Origin: UBA6080 sp964607515
Lineage (GTDB): Bacteria > Fermentibacterota > Fermentibacteria > Fermentibacterales > JCC-6
Direction of reading: 5' to 3'
Assembly: GCA_964607515.1 (NCBI GenBank)
Contig: CAZSKU010000001.1
Coordinates: 1 to 64,000 of the forward strand
DNA length: 64,000 nucleotides
In this document: one piece after another, positions 16,758-25,512 of the stretch
Position numbering within the stretch: the stretch's first letter is position 1
How the letters are laid out: every line of letters begins with the position of its first letter
Program-made: the position numbers and the translations under genes
Notes under the pieces: generated by a model
Database searches by the model: none
Seen by the model: the letters and a program-made list of their open reading frames with translations, nothing else
Told to the model about the DNA's origin: nothing

Positions 16758-19040
16758 TTGAAAAGCAGTTTCCTTATTCTTATGGTCGCCGCCTTCGCGG
16801 TCTTCGGCTATCCGGGTCTCGCACAGTGGCAGAGTTTCGGTGGAAGCTCCGGGGCCGCGGCGGATTTTCAGGTTCTTGAGTCCGATGACGGCCACATGAC
16901 GGCTCGGGTTGACCTTCCCGGGTTCTGGCTCAGCCGGTATCCCGCCGGGGGCACTTCCTATGACAGGGTCGAGCTCACCGACGCCTACGCCCAGGGTACC
17001 GTCGGTTCCCCGGAAACTCCGGCCGTGGCCAGGCTTTTCGCCCTTCCCTTCGGAACCCAGCCTTCCGTCACAGTCCTGGACGTCGACTACGCCACCTACA
17101 ACGGCATATCCCTGCTTCCGGTTCAGACCCCTGCGGTGGACATGCCCACTATCCCCGACGGCTTCAGAATCGATGAGGTTGTCTACGGGTCGGACTCCTT
17201 CTACCCAGCCGACTGGGCCCAGGTGGAAACAAAGGGCATCTGGGGCGGCATCAACACCGGCCGGGTACTGGTCAACCCCGTTCGCTACAATCCCGTAACC
17301 GGTCAGCTTCTGGTTGCCTCCTCGGTCACCGTAAGGGTGGAGTTCCAGGGGGACGTCCAGGCCCTGGCCTACCCGGTCAACCGTACGATTCTCGGTGCGG
17401 CCTCCAGGGAACTGGTGAACTTCGCGGATTTCAGAGAGACCGCCGGAGCCCCGGTGGACGCCGTGGGCGCGGACTACATCTTCCTGGTGTACCAGAACCA
17501 CTACGATGAGGTTCTTCCGCTGGTGGAGTTCTACCAGTCCATAGGCTACGAGACCACCGTGGAAACCTTCGCCACAGCTCCCTCCGCGGGCGAACTCAAG
17601 GCCGCCATCGCCGACAACTACGATTCCGCAACCACCCGGTTCGCCCTTATCGTGGGCACCGATACGGAAATGCCCAGCTACAACTACGGCAGTTTCATCG
17701 GCGACTACTGGTACGCCTGCGTGGTGGGCACCGACCTTCAGCCGGAGGTGGCCGTTGGCCGTCTTACCGGCAGCTCAGCCCAGATCAGCCACCAGGTGGA
17801 CAAGATCCTGGACGGCTACCTCCAGTACGGCTTCAACGACGGCAACACCACAGGGATCATTCCCAGCACCACCGTGCTCGCCGCCCACCAGGAGCAGTAT
17901 CCCGGCAAGTACACCCAGTGCTGCAACGAGCTGGCCGCCTATGATTACGGCCTCTGCGACATCACCTTCTACAAGATCTATCCGCCCGAGGGCGGCACCA
18001 ACACCATGGTCGCCGAGTGGTTCAACAACGGCATCGGCACCGTCGGCTACCGGGGCCACGGCGACGTAACCAACTGGAGCTGGAGCGCCCCCGGCACCTG
18101 GACCAAGACCAACATCGACGCCCTTGACAACACCTTCATGCCCCCGGTGTTCACCATCGCGTGTCTCTGCGGGCGCTACCAGCAGGGCGAGTGCCTCTCC
18201 GAGAGCTTCCAGTGGGCGGATGGCGGCTCCAGCGGAAACCTGGGCGCCAACGACCCCAGCTACACCATTCCCAACCACGACTACATGAAGCAGATCTACA
18301 TCAAGCTCTTCGACACCGGAGTCTTCAACGTTGGCGAGGCCATCAACGAGGCCACGATAGTCACCATGGCCATCCACGGCAGTCTCGGCGAGACCAACGC
18401 CAAGATGTACTTCTGGTTCGGGGATCCGGCCATGGAGCTCTTCAGCAATGACGTGGCCAATCCGCAGCCCCTGGCGATAAGCTATCCGGCGAACTTCAAC
18501 ACGGGAACACAGACCATAACGGTAACCGTGACCAGCAACGGCAGCCCCGTGGCAGGCGCGGTGGCTTCCCTTTCGGACGGGATTGACGGAACCGGTCAGC
18601 CGATGACTTTCCATCAGACCGCCACAACCAACGCCAGCGGTCAGGCATCATTTACCGTGAACATCCCCGAAGGCACTCCGCACCTTTACACCGGAGCCAG
18701 GAAGCACAACTACAATCCCATTGACGCCTTGATCTACTGTGTAGGCATCGAGGGTGAAACCTCCACCGGCATCCCCGCCGCCGCCTACACGATATCCGCC
18801 GCTCCGAACCCAGTCAGCGGCACCGCCATGGTGAACTTCAACCTGCCGGCGTCGGGTCTCGCAACGGTTTCCGTCTACGATGTTGCCGGTCGCCAGGTGG
18901 ACACGATCCATTCCGGCGAGTTGGCTACGGGCTCACACTCGATGAGCTGGAACGCCTCCAGCTTCGCCAACGGCGTTTACTTCGTCAGGCTCTCCAGCCC
19001 GGCGGGAACCGTCGCTGCCCAGGTGATGGTGCTCAAGTAG
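16758..19040 (+). CDS. Secreted C25 (gingipain-like) cysteine peptidase with C-terminal sorting domain
   Basis: A 760-residue exported peptidase. A signal peptide (about 1-22) and a propeptide domain (about 23-230, ending near the AGAPVDAVGADYIFL junction) precede the C25 caspase-fold domain (about 235-560). The likely catalytic dyad is H434 (GYRGHGDV) and C469 or C471 (IACLCG). An Ig-like domain (about 575-665) follows. The last 80 residues (YTISAAPNPVSG ... GVYFVRLSSP) match the FlgD-like/type IX secretion tail. TTG 16758 is the start because GAGAGGAG sits five bases before it; an ATG at 16743 is inside the SD. No type IX machinery lies in this window. Confidence 0.93.
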   Translation: MKSSFLILMVAAFAVFGYPGLAQWQSFGGSSGAAADFQVLESDDGHMTARVDLPGFWLSRYPAGGTSYDRVELTDAYAQGTVGSPETPAVARLFALPFGTQPSVTVLDVDYATYNGISLLPVQTPAVDMPTIPDGFRIDEVVYGSDSFYPADWAQVETKGIWGGINTGRVLVNPVRYNPVTGQLLVASSVTVRVEFQGDVQALAYPVNRTILGAASRELVNFADFRETAGAPVDAVGADYIFLVYQNHYDEVLPLVEFYQSIGYETTVETFATAPSAGELKAAIADNYDSATTRFALIVGTDTEMPSYNYGSFIGDYWYACVVGTDLQPEVAVGRLTGSSAQISHQVDKILDGYLQYGFNDGNTTGIIPSTTVLAAHQEQYPGKYTQCCNELAAYDYGLCDITFYKIYPPEGGTNTMVAEWFNNGIGTVGYRGHGDVTNWSWSAPGTWTKTNIDALDNTFMPPVFTIACLCGRYQQGECLSESFQWADGGSSGNLGANDPSYTIPNHDYMKQIYIKLFDTGVFNVGEAINEATIVTMAIHGSLGETNAKMYFWFGDPAMELFSNDVANPQPLAISYPANFNTGTQTITVTVTSNGSPVAGAVASLSDGIDGTGQPMTFHQTATTNASGQASFTVNIPEGTPHLYTGARKHNYNPIDALIYCVGIEGETSTGIPAAAYTISAAPNPVSGTAMVNFNLPASGLATVSVYDVAGRQVDTIHSGELATGSHSMSWNASSFANGVYFVRLSSPAGTVAAQVMVLK

Positions 19041-19060
19041 ACTCAGGGGTTTCCAATGTG

Positions 19061-19087
19061 CAGGGGGGCTTCGGCCCCCCTGTTTCG
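19061..19087 (+). terminator. Rho-independent terminator of the C25 gene
   Basis: A 9-bp stem CAGGGGGGC/GCCCCCCTG closed by a UUCG tetraloop on a C-G pair, followed by TTTCGTT. It lies 20 bases after the stop codon. The UUCG loop makes this a very stable intrinsic terminator. Confidence 0.88.
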
Positions 19088-19096
19088 TTACGGGCC

Positions 19097-19124
19097 TTGA
19101 CCTTCGGCGCCGATTGGACATAAT
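19097..19124 (+). promoter_or_regulatory. Promoter of the rpsF operon
   Basis: TTGACC (19097-19102), 16-base spacer, CATAAT (19119-19124). Both boxes match the sigma-70 consensus at five of six positions. A start near 19131 would give a leader of about 140 bases before rpsF. Confidence 0.65.
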
Positions 19125-19194
19125 CGGGGCTGCTGCCTGCTCCATCCTCGTGGTGGAGCCGAAGTGATTGAATTCACCGGTCCGGGGGCGGCAC

Positions 19195-19212
19195 TGAACA
19201 TCCGATTGTTCA
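19195..19212 (+). promoter_or_regulatory. Leader hairpin of the rpsF operon with CCG in the loop
   Basis: TGAACA/TGTTCA stem around loop TCCGAT in the rpsF leader. In several bacteria the S6:S18 complex represses its own operon through a leader stem that presents a CCG trinucleotide. The CCG here fits that idea, but the structure is short and I could not check it against the published motif. Confidence 0.35.
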
Positions 19213-19269
19213 ATCCTTCTTCCGGGCCGGTATTGTTTTCCCAATCGTTGCCGGAAGGAGGCTTCGAGT

Positions 19270-19599
19270 TTGCGCAGTTACGAAACAGTGGTCATCTGGG
19301 CTCCGAGTCTGTCGGAATCGGAACAGGAAACCGAGAACGGCAGGGTCATCGAGATCATCAGAGAATCGGGCTCGGAGTACAAAGGTATCGACGTCTGGGG
19401 TCGCAGACAGCTGGCCTATCCCATCAAAAAGCAGTCCGAGGGCATCTACTGTTTTTTCCGCTGGGACGGCGCGACGAAAACCATCGAGGCCCTCGACAAG
19501 ATGCTTCGGATCAATGAGAAGAACCTCCGCCACCTCACCCTGAAAACAGGCGAGGAAGGCCCTTCAGCCTCGTTCGGGGAAGACGAGGAGGAGGAATGA
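19270..19599 (+). CDS. rpsF: 30S ribosomal protein S6
   Basis: A 109-residue S6, binding S18 in the small-subunit platform. Recognisable by MRSYETVVIWAPSLSE and the central VWGRRQLAYPIKKQSEGIYCFFRWDG. The acidic C-terminal tail GEDEEEE is usual for S6. The TTG start at 19270 is supported by GGAAGGAGG eight bases upstream. It is first in rpsF-ssb-SSB-like-rpsR-DUF2232-rplI, and its stop overlaps the ssb start (ATGA). Confidence 0.97.
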   Translation: MRSYETVVIWAPSLSESEQETENGRVIEIIRESGSEYKGIDVWGRRQLAYPIKKQSEGIYCFFRWDGATKTIEALDKMLRINEKNLRHLTLKTGEEGPSASFGEDEEEE

Positions 19600-20039
19600 G
19601 CATTCGCACGCCCTCCCTCAATCTGGTGCTCATCGCGGGAAATCTCACGGACGATCCCCGGCAGAACATCCTCGAGAACGGTGTTCACGTGGCGAACTTC
19701 AGGGTGGCCAGCAACCAGTACTACAAGGGCAGGGACGGCGAGTTCCACAAGAAAACGTGCTACGTCGACGTAGTCTGCTGGCGCAAGACCGCGGAAATCG
19801 CAGCTGACAGGCTTCGCAGGGGAAGCCCGGTGATGGTGGAGGGAGAACTGCAGAACAGGTCATGGAAAGCCCAGGACGGTTCCACAAGGAACGTTCTGGA
19901 AATCCTGGCACGACGGATCCAGTTCCTGGAGAAGGAAGAGGGCGACAGAACCACGGAAACTCACTCCATGGACGACACTCCCCCGCCCGACAGGGATCCA
20001 GGCGACGAACCCATATACGACGACGACATTCCGTTCTGA
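19596..20039 (+). CDS. ssb: Single-stranded DNA-binding protein
   Basis: A 147-residue SSB. The OB fold spans about 1-110 (LNLVLIAGNLTDDPRQ, VANFRVASNQYY, YVDVVCWRKTAEIAADRL, VMVEGELQNRSW). A short acidic linker leads to the C-terminal tip DDDIPF that docks replication and repair partners. The S6-SSB-S18 order is widespread. It overlaps rpsF by 4 bases. Confidence 0.96.
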   Translation: MSIRTPSLNLVLIAGNLTDDPRQNILENGVHVANFRVASNQYYKGRDGEFHKKTCYVDVVCWRKTAEIAADRLRRGSPVMVEGELQNRSWKAQDGSTRNVLEILARRIQFLEKEEGDRTTETHSMDDTPPPDRDPGDEPIYDDDIPF

Positions 20040-20047
20040 TCCTTGAG

Positions 20048-20392
20048 ATGAAGCCGGAATCCAACCCCCTTCCCATGAACCTGGTGATGCTCACGGGGAG
20101 GATCCTGAAGCGGACGGATCTCTCCAGAACAAGCCTCGGGAGGCCTGTTATCACGCTTGTTCTGGTGGAGACCGACCCGTTCGCCCGGTCCGCCGACACC
20201 GCCGGATTCGCGGAGGAACTGTCGGTGGAGTTGTGGGGGGCTCTGGCAGAGGAGAACGACGGCAACCTGAAACCCGGAGAGCTGGTCTTCGTGGAGGCGC
20301 AGGTGGCCGGAAGACAGAGGCAGGACAAGGACACCAAGCTTGTTCACCACTGGATGATACTCAAGGCCAGGAAGATCCAGATCCTGTCCTGA
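20048..20392 (+). CDS. Second SSB/OB-fold-like protein without the SSB tail
   Basis: A 114-residue protein between ssb and rpsR. NLVMLTGRILKRTDL, PVITLVLVET, LSVELWGALAE and ELVFVEAQVAGRQR follow the strand order of the SSB OB fold. The flexible acidic linker and DDIPF tip are missing; it ends ILKARKIQILS. It may be a diverged paralogue that forms mixed oligomers or binds DNA or RNA without recruiting partners, somewhat like PriB, which also sits between rpsF and rpsR in enterobacteria. The start ATG 20048 has only a weak SD; ATG 20075 is possible. Confidence 0.75.
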   Translation: MKPESNPLPMNLVMLTGRILKRTDLSRTSLGRPVITLVLVETDPFARSADTAGFAEELSVELWGALAEENDGNLKPGELVFVEAQVAGRQRQDKDTKLVHHWMILKARKIQILS

Positions 20393-20418
20393 AACACTGA
20401 TTTGGAGGAATTCGAGAA

Positions 20419-20670
20419 ATGGCCGCTAAAAAGCCGAGAAAAAAGGTCAAGCTTCTCAGAAAGAAGAAGTGCCGGTTCTGTCTGAACCCGGACGTCGAGA
20501 TCAACTACAAGAACGAGAGGGTCATACAAAGGTACGTTTCCGACAGGGGCAAGATCGTGGCCCGAAGGGTGAGCGGAAACTGCGCGAAACATCAGCGCGC
20601 TGTTGCCGCCCAGATAAAGATCGCTCGTTTCCTCGCCCTGGCGCCTTTTACCAGGGAGCACTTCAGATAG
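20419..20670 (+). CDS. rpsR: 30S ribosomal protein S18
   Basis: An 83-residue S18 (RKKKCRFCLNPDVEINYKN ... RVSGNCAKHQRAVAAQIKIARFLALAPF). CRFC together with NC..H forms the zinc-binding set seen in the C+ type of S18. SD GGAGG lies ten bases upstream. It is co-transcribed with rpsF and ssb. Confidence 0.97.
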   Translation: MAAKKPRKKVKLLRKKKCRFCLNPDVEINYKNERVIQRYVSDRGKIVARRVSGNCAKHQRAVAAQIKIARFLALAPFTREHFR

Positions 20671-20681
20671 AATCGCCCACC

Positions 20682-21527
20682 GTGTCCGAGGGATTCAGGA
20701 GAGGCAGGTGGAAGGCATTTGCCTGGGGGGGATTGGCCCTGCTAATGGGGCTTCCCTTTCCGGTGGCGGCCTTTGCCGCGGGGATCATGTCCCGCGGCAG
20801 AACGGCAATGATACCACTGGGCATGCTGGCTGCAGCGATACCCGGTTTCCTGATGGGACCGCAGGCGGGAGTGATGTCGGTGGTTTGCGCCTCGGTCATT
20901 GCCATATGCGTAAGGTATCGGCTGGACGCCCATCGGACCATGGCCGTCGCCGCCGCTGCGACCATCCTGGCAGCGGCTCTGCCGGTGGACCCGTACCCGG
21001 TGTTCATGCGGGTGGACGCCGAAGTCCTGGCTCCCCTGGCCCAGGTCTACGCCGATATGGGCGTCGAACCGGAAACCACCCGGGAAGTGTTCTCCACCAT
21101 GGCGTATCTGGCTCCGGGAATAGGAGCGATTCAGATATCCCTGGGCTCCATCGCCGCGGTGATGCTCCTTTCCCGGATGTCCAGGGAGCGTCCCTGCCCA
21201 TCAGGGAAGTACATGCTGGGGTGGCAGACGGCATGGGTGCCCATTGCCTGCCTGGCGATCAGGGTCATCCCCGCCGAGTTGCCCGTATGGATGCTGAGGA
21301 GCGCCGACAACGTGCTCCTGTTCATGGCCTGGCCTTATTTGGCGGAGGGATGGGCAGTCGCCAGAAAGTGGGCGTCTTCGTTTCCCGGTATGACGGCGGT
21401 GCTGCTGGTTGCCCTGTTCTTCGTAACCCCTGTTCTGCTGGCGGCGGTGATTATGACCGGGGTTCTGGACACGTGGTTCGATTTCAGAAAAAGGCTGGAA
21501 AAAAGACTGGAAGGATTGTACAGATGA
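20682..21527 (+). CDS. DUF2232/YybS-like polytopic membrane protein
   Basis: A 281-residue membrane protein with about eight hydrophobic segments and a short basic C-terminus (FDFRKRLEKRLEGLYR). Its place between rpsR and rplI, its size and topology match the DUF2232 (YybS) family often found there. Function unknown; energy-coupled vitamin uptake has been suggested for related folds. The GTG start at 20682 is chosen because the coding potential begins there, but no clear SD is visible. The stop overlaps the rplI start by 4 bases. Confidence 0.8.
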   Translation: MSEGFRRGRWKAFAWGGLALLMGLPFPVAAFAAGIMSRGRTAMIPLGMLAAAIPGFLMGPQAGVMSVVCASVIAICVRYRLDAHRTMAVAAAATILAAALPVDPYPVFMRVDAEVLAPLAQVYADMGVEPETTREVFSTMAYLAPGIGAIQISLGSIAAVMLLSRMSRERPCPSGKYMLGWQTAWVPIACLAIRVIPAELPVWMLRSADNVLLFMAWPYLAEGWAVARKWASSFPGMTAVLLVALFFVTPVLLAAVIMTGVLDTWFDFRKRLEKRLEGLYR

Positions 21528-21970
21528 AGGTCCTGCTTACGAAAACAGTGGAATCCCTGGGCGAAGCCGGGGAACTGGTGAACGTTTCTCCGGGCTACGC
21601 CAGGAATTTCCTCTTTCCCAGGAAACTGGCGGTGGAAGCCACTCAGGGTGCCATGAAGATGGCCGAGACCTTCAAGGTGAAGGCGATGGCCAGGAAGGAT
21701 CAGGCGACCGCGGAAGCCAGGGAGATCGCATCCCGGCTTCAGGATACGGTTCTCACCTTCAATGTCACCGCGGATGACAGCGGGCAGCTCTATGGAGGCA
21801 TCGGCGAGCGCGAGATCGTCCAGGCGCTTTCTGACAAGGGATTCAACTTCGACAGGAAGCAGATCCTGGTGGACTCTCACATCAAGAAGACCGGCGAGTA
21901 CCAGGTCGAAGTGAAGATATTCGGTGAGCTTCACGGCAGGGTTACCCTGAAGGTGGAGTCCCAGGGATAG
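21524..21970 (+). CDS. rplI: 50S ribosomal protein L9
   Basis: A 148-residue L9. The N-terminal rRNA-binding domain (MKVLLTKTVESLGEAGELV, VSPGYARNFLFPRKLAVEAT) is joined by the long central helix (about 45-75) to the C-terminal domain (QLYGGIGEREIVQALSDKG, EYQVEVKIFGELHGRVTLKV). SD GGAAGGA lies within the preceding gene. Full length. Confidence 0.97.
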   Translation: MKVLLTKTVESLGEAGELVNVSPGYARNFLFPRKLAVEATQGAMKMAETFKVKAMARKDQATAEAREIASRLQDTVLTFNVTADDSGQLYGGIGEREIVQALSDKGFNFDRKQILVDSHIKKTGEYQVEVKIFGELHGRVTLKVESQG

Positions 21971-21972
21971 AC

Positions 21973-22977
21973 ATGATCCTGGCGGTGGAGACCTCCTGCG
22001 ATGATTCCGCGGCGGCCCTGCTTTCCGCGGAAGGAGTGGTTCTCGCCCAGGAAGTATTCACCCAGCCTTCCCAGTCCGGAGGCGTGGTTCCGGAGATCGC
22101 ATCACGCCTTCACATGAAGGTTCTCCCGGAAATGACCGCCAGAGTTCTGGCGGAAGGGGGCTGCGCTCTCGGTGAAGTGACCCATTTTGCGGCCACTGCC
22201 GGGCCGGGTCTGGTGGGATCATTGCTGGTTGGGCTGTCCTTCGCCAAGGCCCTGGCATTTTCCTCGGGGAAGCCCTTTCTTGGGATCAACCACCTGGCGG
22301 CACATCTTCACATCCACTATCAGAGAGCGTGCGAGGGTATTTTCCCCGCGGTGGCCCTGCTGGCCAGCGGCGGCCATACCGCTCTCTTTCACATGCAGGA
22401 CTGGAACGACTGCCGTATGCTGGGCTGCACCCGGGACGACGCCGCCGGTGAGGCTTTCGACAAGACCGCCAAACTCATGGGTCTTGGGTTTCCCGGGGGG
22501 AAGGCCCTGGACCTTCTGGCGGAGCGGGGTGATCCGGGTGCCGTGGAGCTGCCTTCCCCCATGGGGGGATCGGGGAACCCGGAATTCAGTTTCAGCGGTC
22601 TGAAGACCGCCGCGAGGCTTGCGTGGGAAACAGGTCGGTTTTCGCCTGAGGACATGGCCGCCTCTTTCCGGGCAAGGGTGTGCGGATTGCTGGTGAAAAA
22701 GACGATTCACCAGGGCAGAAAGCTCCGAGCATCTTCGGTGATCGCCGCCGGCGGGGTAACCGCCAATTCCCTGCTCAGATCCCGTCTCGAGGCCGAAACG
22801 TTCTGTGCGGGAATGAGGCTGCTTCTCCCTCCGATTCGGCACACGACAGACAATGCGGTGATGGTGGCAAGAGCTGCTCAGGCCGAACTGGATTCGAACC
22901 CGGGCGCATGCTCTCCTCTCGCGTGCAATGCCTTTGCAAGGTGGAAGGGCGGCAGGCTCAGCAGGCTGTGCCGCTGA
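21973..22977 (+). CDS. tsaD: tRNA N6-adenosine threonylcarbamoyltransferase
   Basis: A 334-residue TsaD (Kae1/Gcp), which transfers threonylcarbamoyl from TC-AMP to A37 of ANN-decoding tRNAs together with TsaB and TsaE. The ASKHA fold shows MILAVETSCDDSAAAL, the metal ligands in GINHLAAHLHIH (HxxxH), LLASGGHTALF and ARRD-like DDAAGEAFDKTAKLMGLG. It follows rplI by two bases and so closes the ribosomal operon or is read through from it. Confidence 0.96.
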   Translation: MILAVETSCDDSAAALLSAEGVVLAQEVFTQPSQSGGVVPEIASRLHMKVLPEMTARVLAEGGCALGEVTHFAATAGPGLVGSLLVGLSFAKALAFSSGKPFLGINHLAAHLHIHYQRACEGIFPAVALLASGGHTALFHMQDWNDCRMLGCTRDDAAGEAFDKTAKLMGLGFPGGKALDLLAERGDPGAVELPSPMGGSGNPEFSFSGLKTAARLAWETGRFSPEDMAASFRARVCGLLVKKTIHQGRKLRASSVIAAGGVTANSLLRSRLEAETFCAGMRLLLPPIRHTTDNAVMVARAAQAELDSNPGACSPLACNAFARWKGGRLSRLCR

Positions 22978-23036
22978 CATTGGAGCCCACGGTTAGTATG
23001 GTCAAATAATGGGTTTTTCGCTGACCGGAGGCGTTC

Positions 23037-23414
23037 ATGAGAACCGGTGTCGACATGGTGGACATAGCCCGTTTTCACAGGGTCGGAGATTCTGAACACG
23101 ACAGGCTTTTCGCCAGGTTGTTCAGGCCGGACGAGGCGGTGTTTCTGAAAACCCCCCGGGAGATGGCCGAGGCCTTCGCCCTGAAAGAGGCCGTATCCAA
23201 GGCGCTTGGGACGGGGATTGCGTTCGGGGTTTCGTGGCACGACATTCAGGTTGTCCCGATGGAATCCGGCGGCCACAGGGTGGCGCTCCACGGAGCAGCC
23301 CTTGAACGGGCCGGCGGTGGCTCCGTGTACGTGTCCGCAGACAGCACGGACACCATGGCGGTGGCCTTCGCCCTGCTGGAGACCTTCGGGGAATCGGAAG
23401 AAGGCGTGGTATGA
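23037..23414 (+). CDS. acpS: Holo-[acyl-carrier-protein] synthase
   Basis: A 125-residue AcpS, which moves 4'-phosphopantetheine from CoA to apo-ACP. The Mg-binding GVDMVDIARFHR and the helix motif FALKEAVSKALGTGI are intact. The length is typical. SD CCGGAGG lies six bases before the ATG. The stop overlaps the NAD(P)HX repair gene by 4 bases, a common pairing. Confidence 0.95.
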   Translation: MRTGVDMVDIARFHRVGDSEHDRLFARLFRPDEAVFLKTPREMAEAFALKEAVSKALGTGIAFGVSWHDIQVVPMESGGHRVALHGAALERAGGGSVYVSADSTDTMAVAFALLETFGESEEGVV

Positions 23415-24949
23415 CCCACTGGGTTACTCCGCAGGAAATGGCAGACCTGGACAGGGCAGCCATTGGGTCAGGAACCCCCGGGGCCGTCCTCATGGAGAGG
23501 GCCGGAGCGGCCGTGTCGGACTACGCGGAAAGAATGCTCGGCGGGGAAAAGCTGCCGGTGCTGATTCTTGCCGGCCCGGGTAATAACGGCGGCGACGGCT
23601 ATGTGGCCGCCAGGATTCTTCTCCGGAGAGGATTCCCCGTGGCTGTACACCCGGCGTTCGCGGAATCCCGGGAACCATCCCCCGACTGTACTCTCAACAG
23701 ACGGTCCTATCTTGCCCTGGGAGGTGCCGAGTGTTCCGCGCCTCCCTTCAAACCGGCCCTGATGATCGATGCCCTGCTGGGAACAGGTTTCAGCGGCCGA
23801 CTGAGCGGGGAGGTTCTGAAGGCCGTGGAGACATTTCTTCCCGGGAGATGTCCCGTGCTTGCTGTGGATTCCCCGACCGGAGTCAACGGGCTGACCGGAG
23901 AGGCCGACCCCTACGCGGTGAAGGCGGATGTCACCGTTACCTTCGCCGCTCCGAAACTGGGCCATCTGCTCCCGCCGGGGTGCGGTTGCACCGGTGCGCT
24001 GTTCCTGGCGGATATCGGGATCCCGGTTGCCGGAAATACCCTGAGGGAAGTCATGGACATGCCCAGAGCGAGGGAATGCCTGCCGAACCGTCCTGTCGAC
24101 TCCCACAAGGGATCCTTCGGGAAAGTGCTGGTTTTGGCCGGCTCCGAGCGGATGCCGGGAGCCGCGCTTCTTTCGGCTTTAGGAGCCATCCGCAGCGGAG
24201 CCGGCCTGGTGGAGCTGTGCGTTCCGCTTCCCGCTGCGCCGCTGGTGGGAGGACGGATTCCGGAAGCCCTATGCAGCTACTTCCTGCCCGGGGACATAAC
24301 CTCGTTGCCCGATCCTGAGGAGTACACGACGGCGGTGGTGGGCCCGGGGATGGGTAACGACCAGGCGGTGGAAAAGGTGGTTCGCCATGTGGTGGAGAAG
24401 TGGCGGATACCCCTTGTTCTGGATGCCGACGCACTGAACGTTCTGGGAAGGGGGGCGGTGGAACTGCTGTCCCGAAGGAAGGAGCTGGTGCTGACTCCCC
24501 ATCCCGGCGAACTGGCTCGTCTCACCGGCTGTTCGAAGGAGCTTGGAAAGCGGTTCGACGCGGCGGCGAAACTGTCCGCTGCGGCAAACTGCGTAGTACT
24601 ACTGAAGGGGAGACCGAGCCAGGTTTTCCTGCCGGACGGAGGCAGAATACTGAACCCCACGGGAAACCAGGGCATGGCTTCCGGGGGCAGCGGGGATGTT
24701 CTTGCCGGAATGGTGGCGGGGTTTGCGGCTCAGGGAGCGCCCCTTTCCGCAGCGGCCTCTCTGGGGGCGTTTATTCACGGGCTCTCAGGCGACATCGCCG
24801 CCTCGATCCTATCGCCCCGTTCTCTGCTGCCCACGGACCTGGCCGATGGACTGGGGCGGGCGTTCGGCATGGTTGAAAGAGGGAGGGACGATGACCTCAT
24901 CAGGCTGGAAGGAGGCTGGAATGGCAGACTCTGGAATATCCCGGGATGA
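23411..24949 (+). CDS. nnrD: Bifunctional NAD(P)HX epimerase/dehydratase
   Basis: A 512-residue fused repair enzyme (NnrE-NnrD). The N-terminal YjeF_N domain (about 1-210) has GPGNNGGDGYVAARIL and epimerises damaged NAD(P)H hydrates. The C-terminal ribokinase-like domain (about 222-490; GPGMGNDQ, VLDADALNVL, LTPHPGELARLTG, NPTGNQGMASGGSGDVLAG) removes water using ADP or ATP. Both motif sets are intact. It is coupled to acpS upstream and overlaps the HD gene by 29 bases. Confidence 0.95.
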   Translation: MTHWVTPQEMADLDRAAIGSGTPGAVLMERAGAAVSDYAERMLGGEKLPVLILAGPGNNGGDGYVAARILLRRGFPVAVHPAFAESREPSPDCTLNRRSYLALGGAECSAPPFKPALMIDALLGTGFSGRLSGEVLKAVETFLPGRCPVLAVDSPTGVNGLTGEADPYAVKADVTVTFAAPKLGHLLPPGCGCTGALFLADIGIPVAGNTLREVMDMPRARECLPNRPVDSHKGSFGKVLVLAGSERMPGAALLSALGAIRSGAGLVELCVPLPAAPLVGGRIPEALCSYFLPGDITSLPDPEEYTTAVVGPGMGNDQAVEKVVRHVVEKWRIPLVLDADALNVLGRGAVELLSRRKELVLTPHPGELARLTGCSKELGKRFDAAAKLSAAANCVVLLKGRPSQVFLPDGGRILNPTGNQGMASGGSGDVLAGMVAGFAAQGAPLSAAASLGAFIHGLSGDIAASILSPRSLLPTDLADGLGRAFGMVERGRDDDLIRLEGGWNGRLWNIPG

Positions 24950-25490
24950 AGCCAGAGAACTGCTTCAAAGGCACGTGAGAAGTGAAAGCCTGATCCGGCA
25001 CAGCCTGGCCACCGCCGCCATAATGGCCGACCTGGCCAGAAGCATGGACGAACCCTTTCCGGAAACCTGGGAGGCGGCCGGCCTGCTTCACGATCTGGAC
25101 ATGGAACTCACGGAAGGCGACCACTCCAGGCACGGCCTGGTGTCCGCGGAAATGCTCGAAGGAATTCTGCCGTGCAAGTTCATCCATGCCATTAAGGCTC
25201 ACAACGGGGAACTCAATGGAACCTCGCGGGACTCGAAGCTTGACTACCTGCTCAGCGCTGCTGAGTCCGTCACCGGGCTCATCAGCGCCACGGCGCTGAT
25301 CTACCCGGACAGGAAACTTGAGCCGGTCCAACCCTCCTCGGTGGTGAAACGGATGGGAAAGTCCGGGTTCGCCAGGAATGTGGACCGGGCCAGGATAACC
25401 GAATGCGCCGAGGCAGGGTGGGAACTCGAGGAATTCGTATCGCTGGCTTTGAACGCCATGAAACGTATAGCACCGGAAATCGGGCTGTAA
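24921..25490 (+). CDS. HD-domain phosphohydrolase
   Basis: A 189-residue HD-superfamily protein. Metal ligands appear in SLIRHSLATAA, AAGLLHDLDMEL, HSRHGLVSAEML and AIKAHNGEL. It resembles small bacterial HDIG hydrolases that act on nucleotides or phosphate esters; the substrate is unknown. The ATG at 24921 is chosen because GGAAGGAGG lies five bases upstream. The gene starts inside the 3' end of the NAD(P)HX repair gene, implying coupled translation. Confidence 0.88.
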   Translation: MADSGISRDEARELLQRHVRSESLIRHSLATAAIMADLARSMDEPFPETWEAAGLLHDLDMELTEGDHSRHGLVSAEMLEGILPCKFIHAIKAHNGELNGTSRDSKLDYLLSAAESVTGLISATALIYPDRKLEPVQPSSVVKRMGKSGFARNVDRARITECAEAGWELEEFVSLALNAMKRIAPEIGL

Positions 25491-25512
25491 TCGGTGAAAG
25501 GGGTTTCCTAGC

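Noticed and set aside
17775..18614. A 279-codon frame antisense to the C25 peptidase gene
   Set aside because: Shadow of a well-supported gene with intact catalytic motifs; no SD.
22885..22912. GGATTCGAACCCGGGC, which resembles a tRNA T-arm
   Set aside because: No other tRNA arms are present and it is within tsaD coding sequence.
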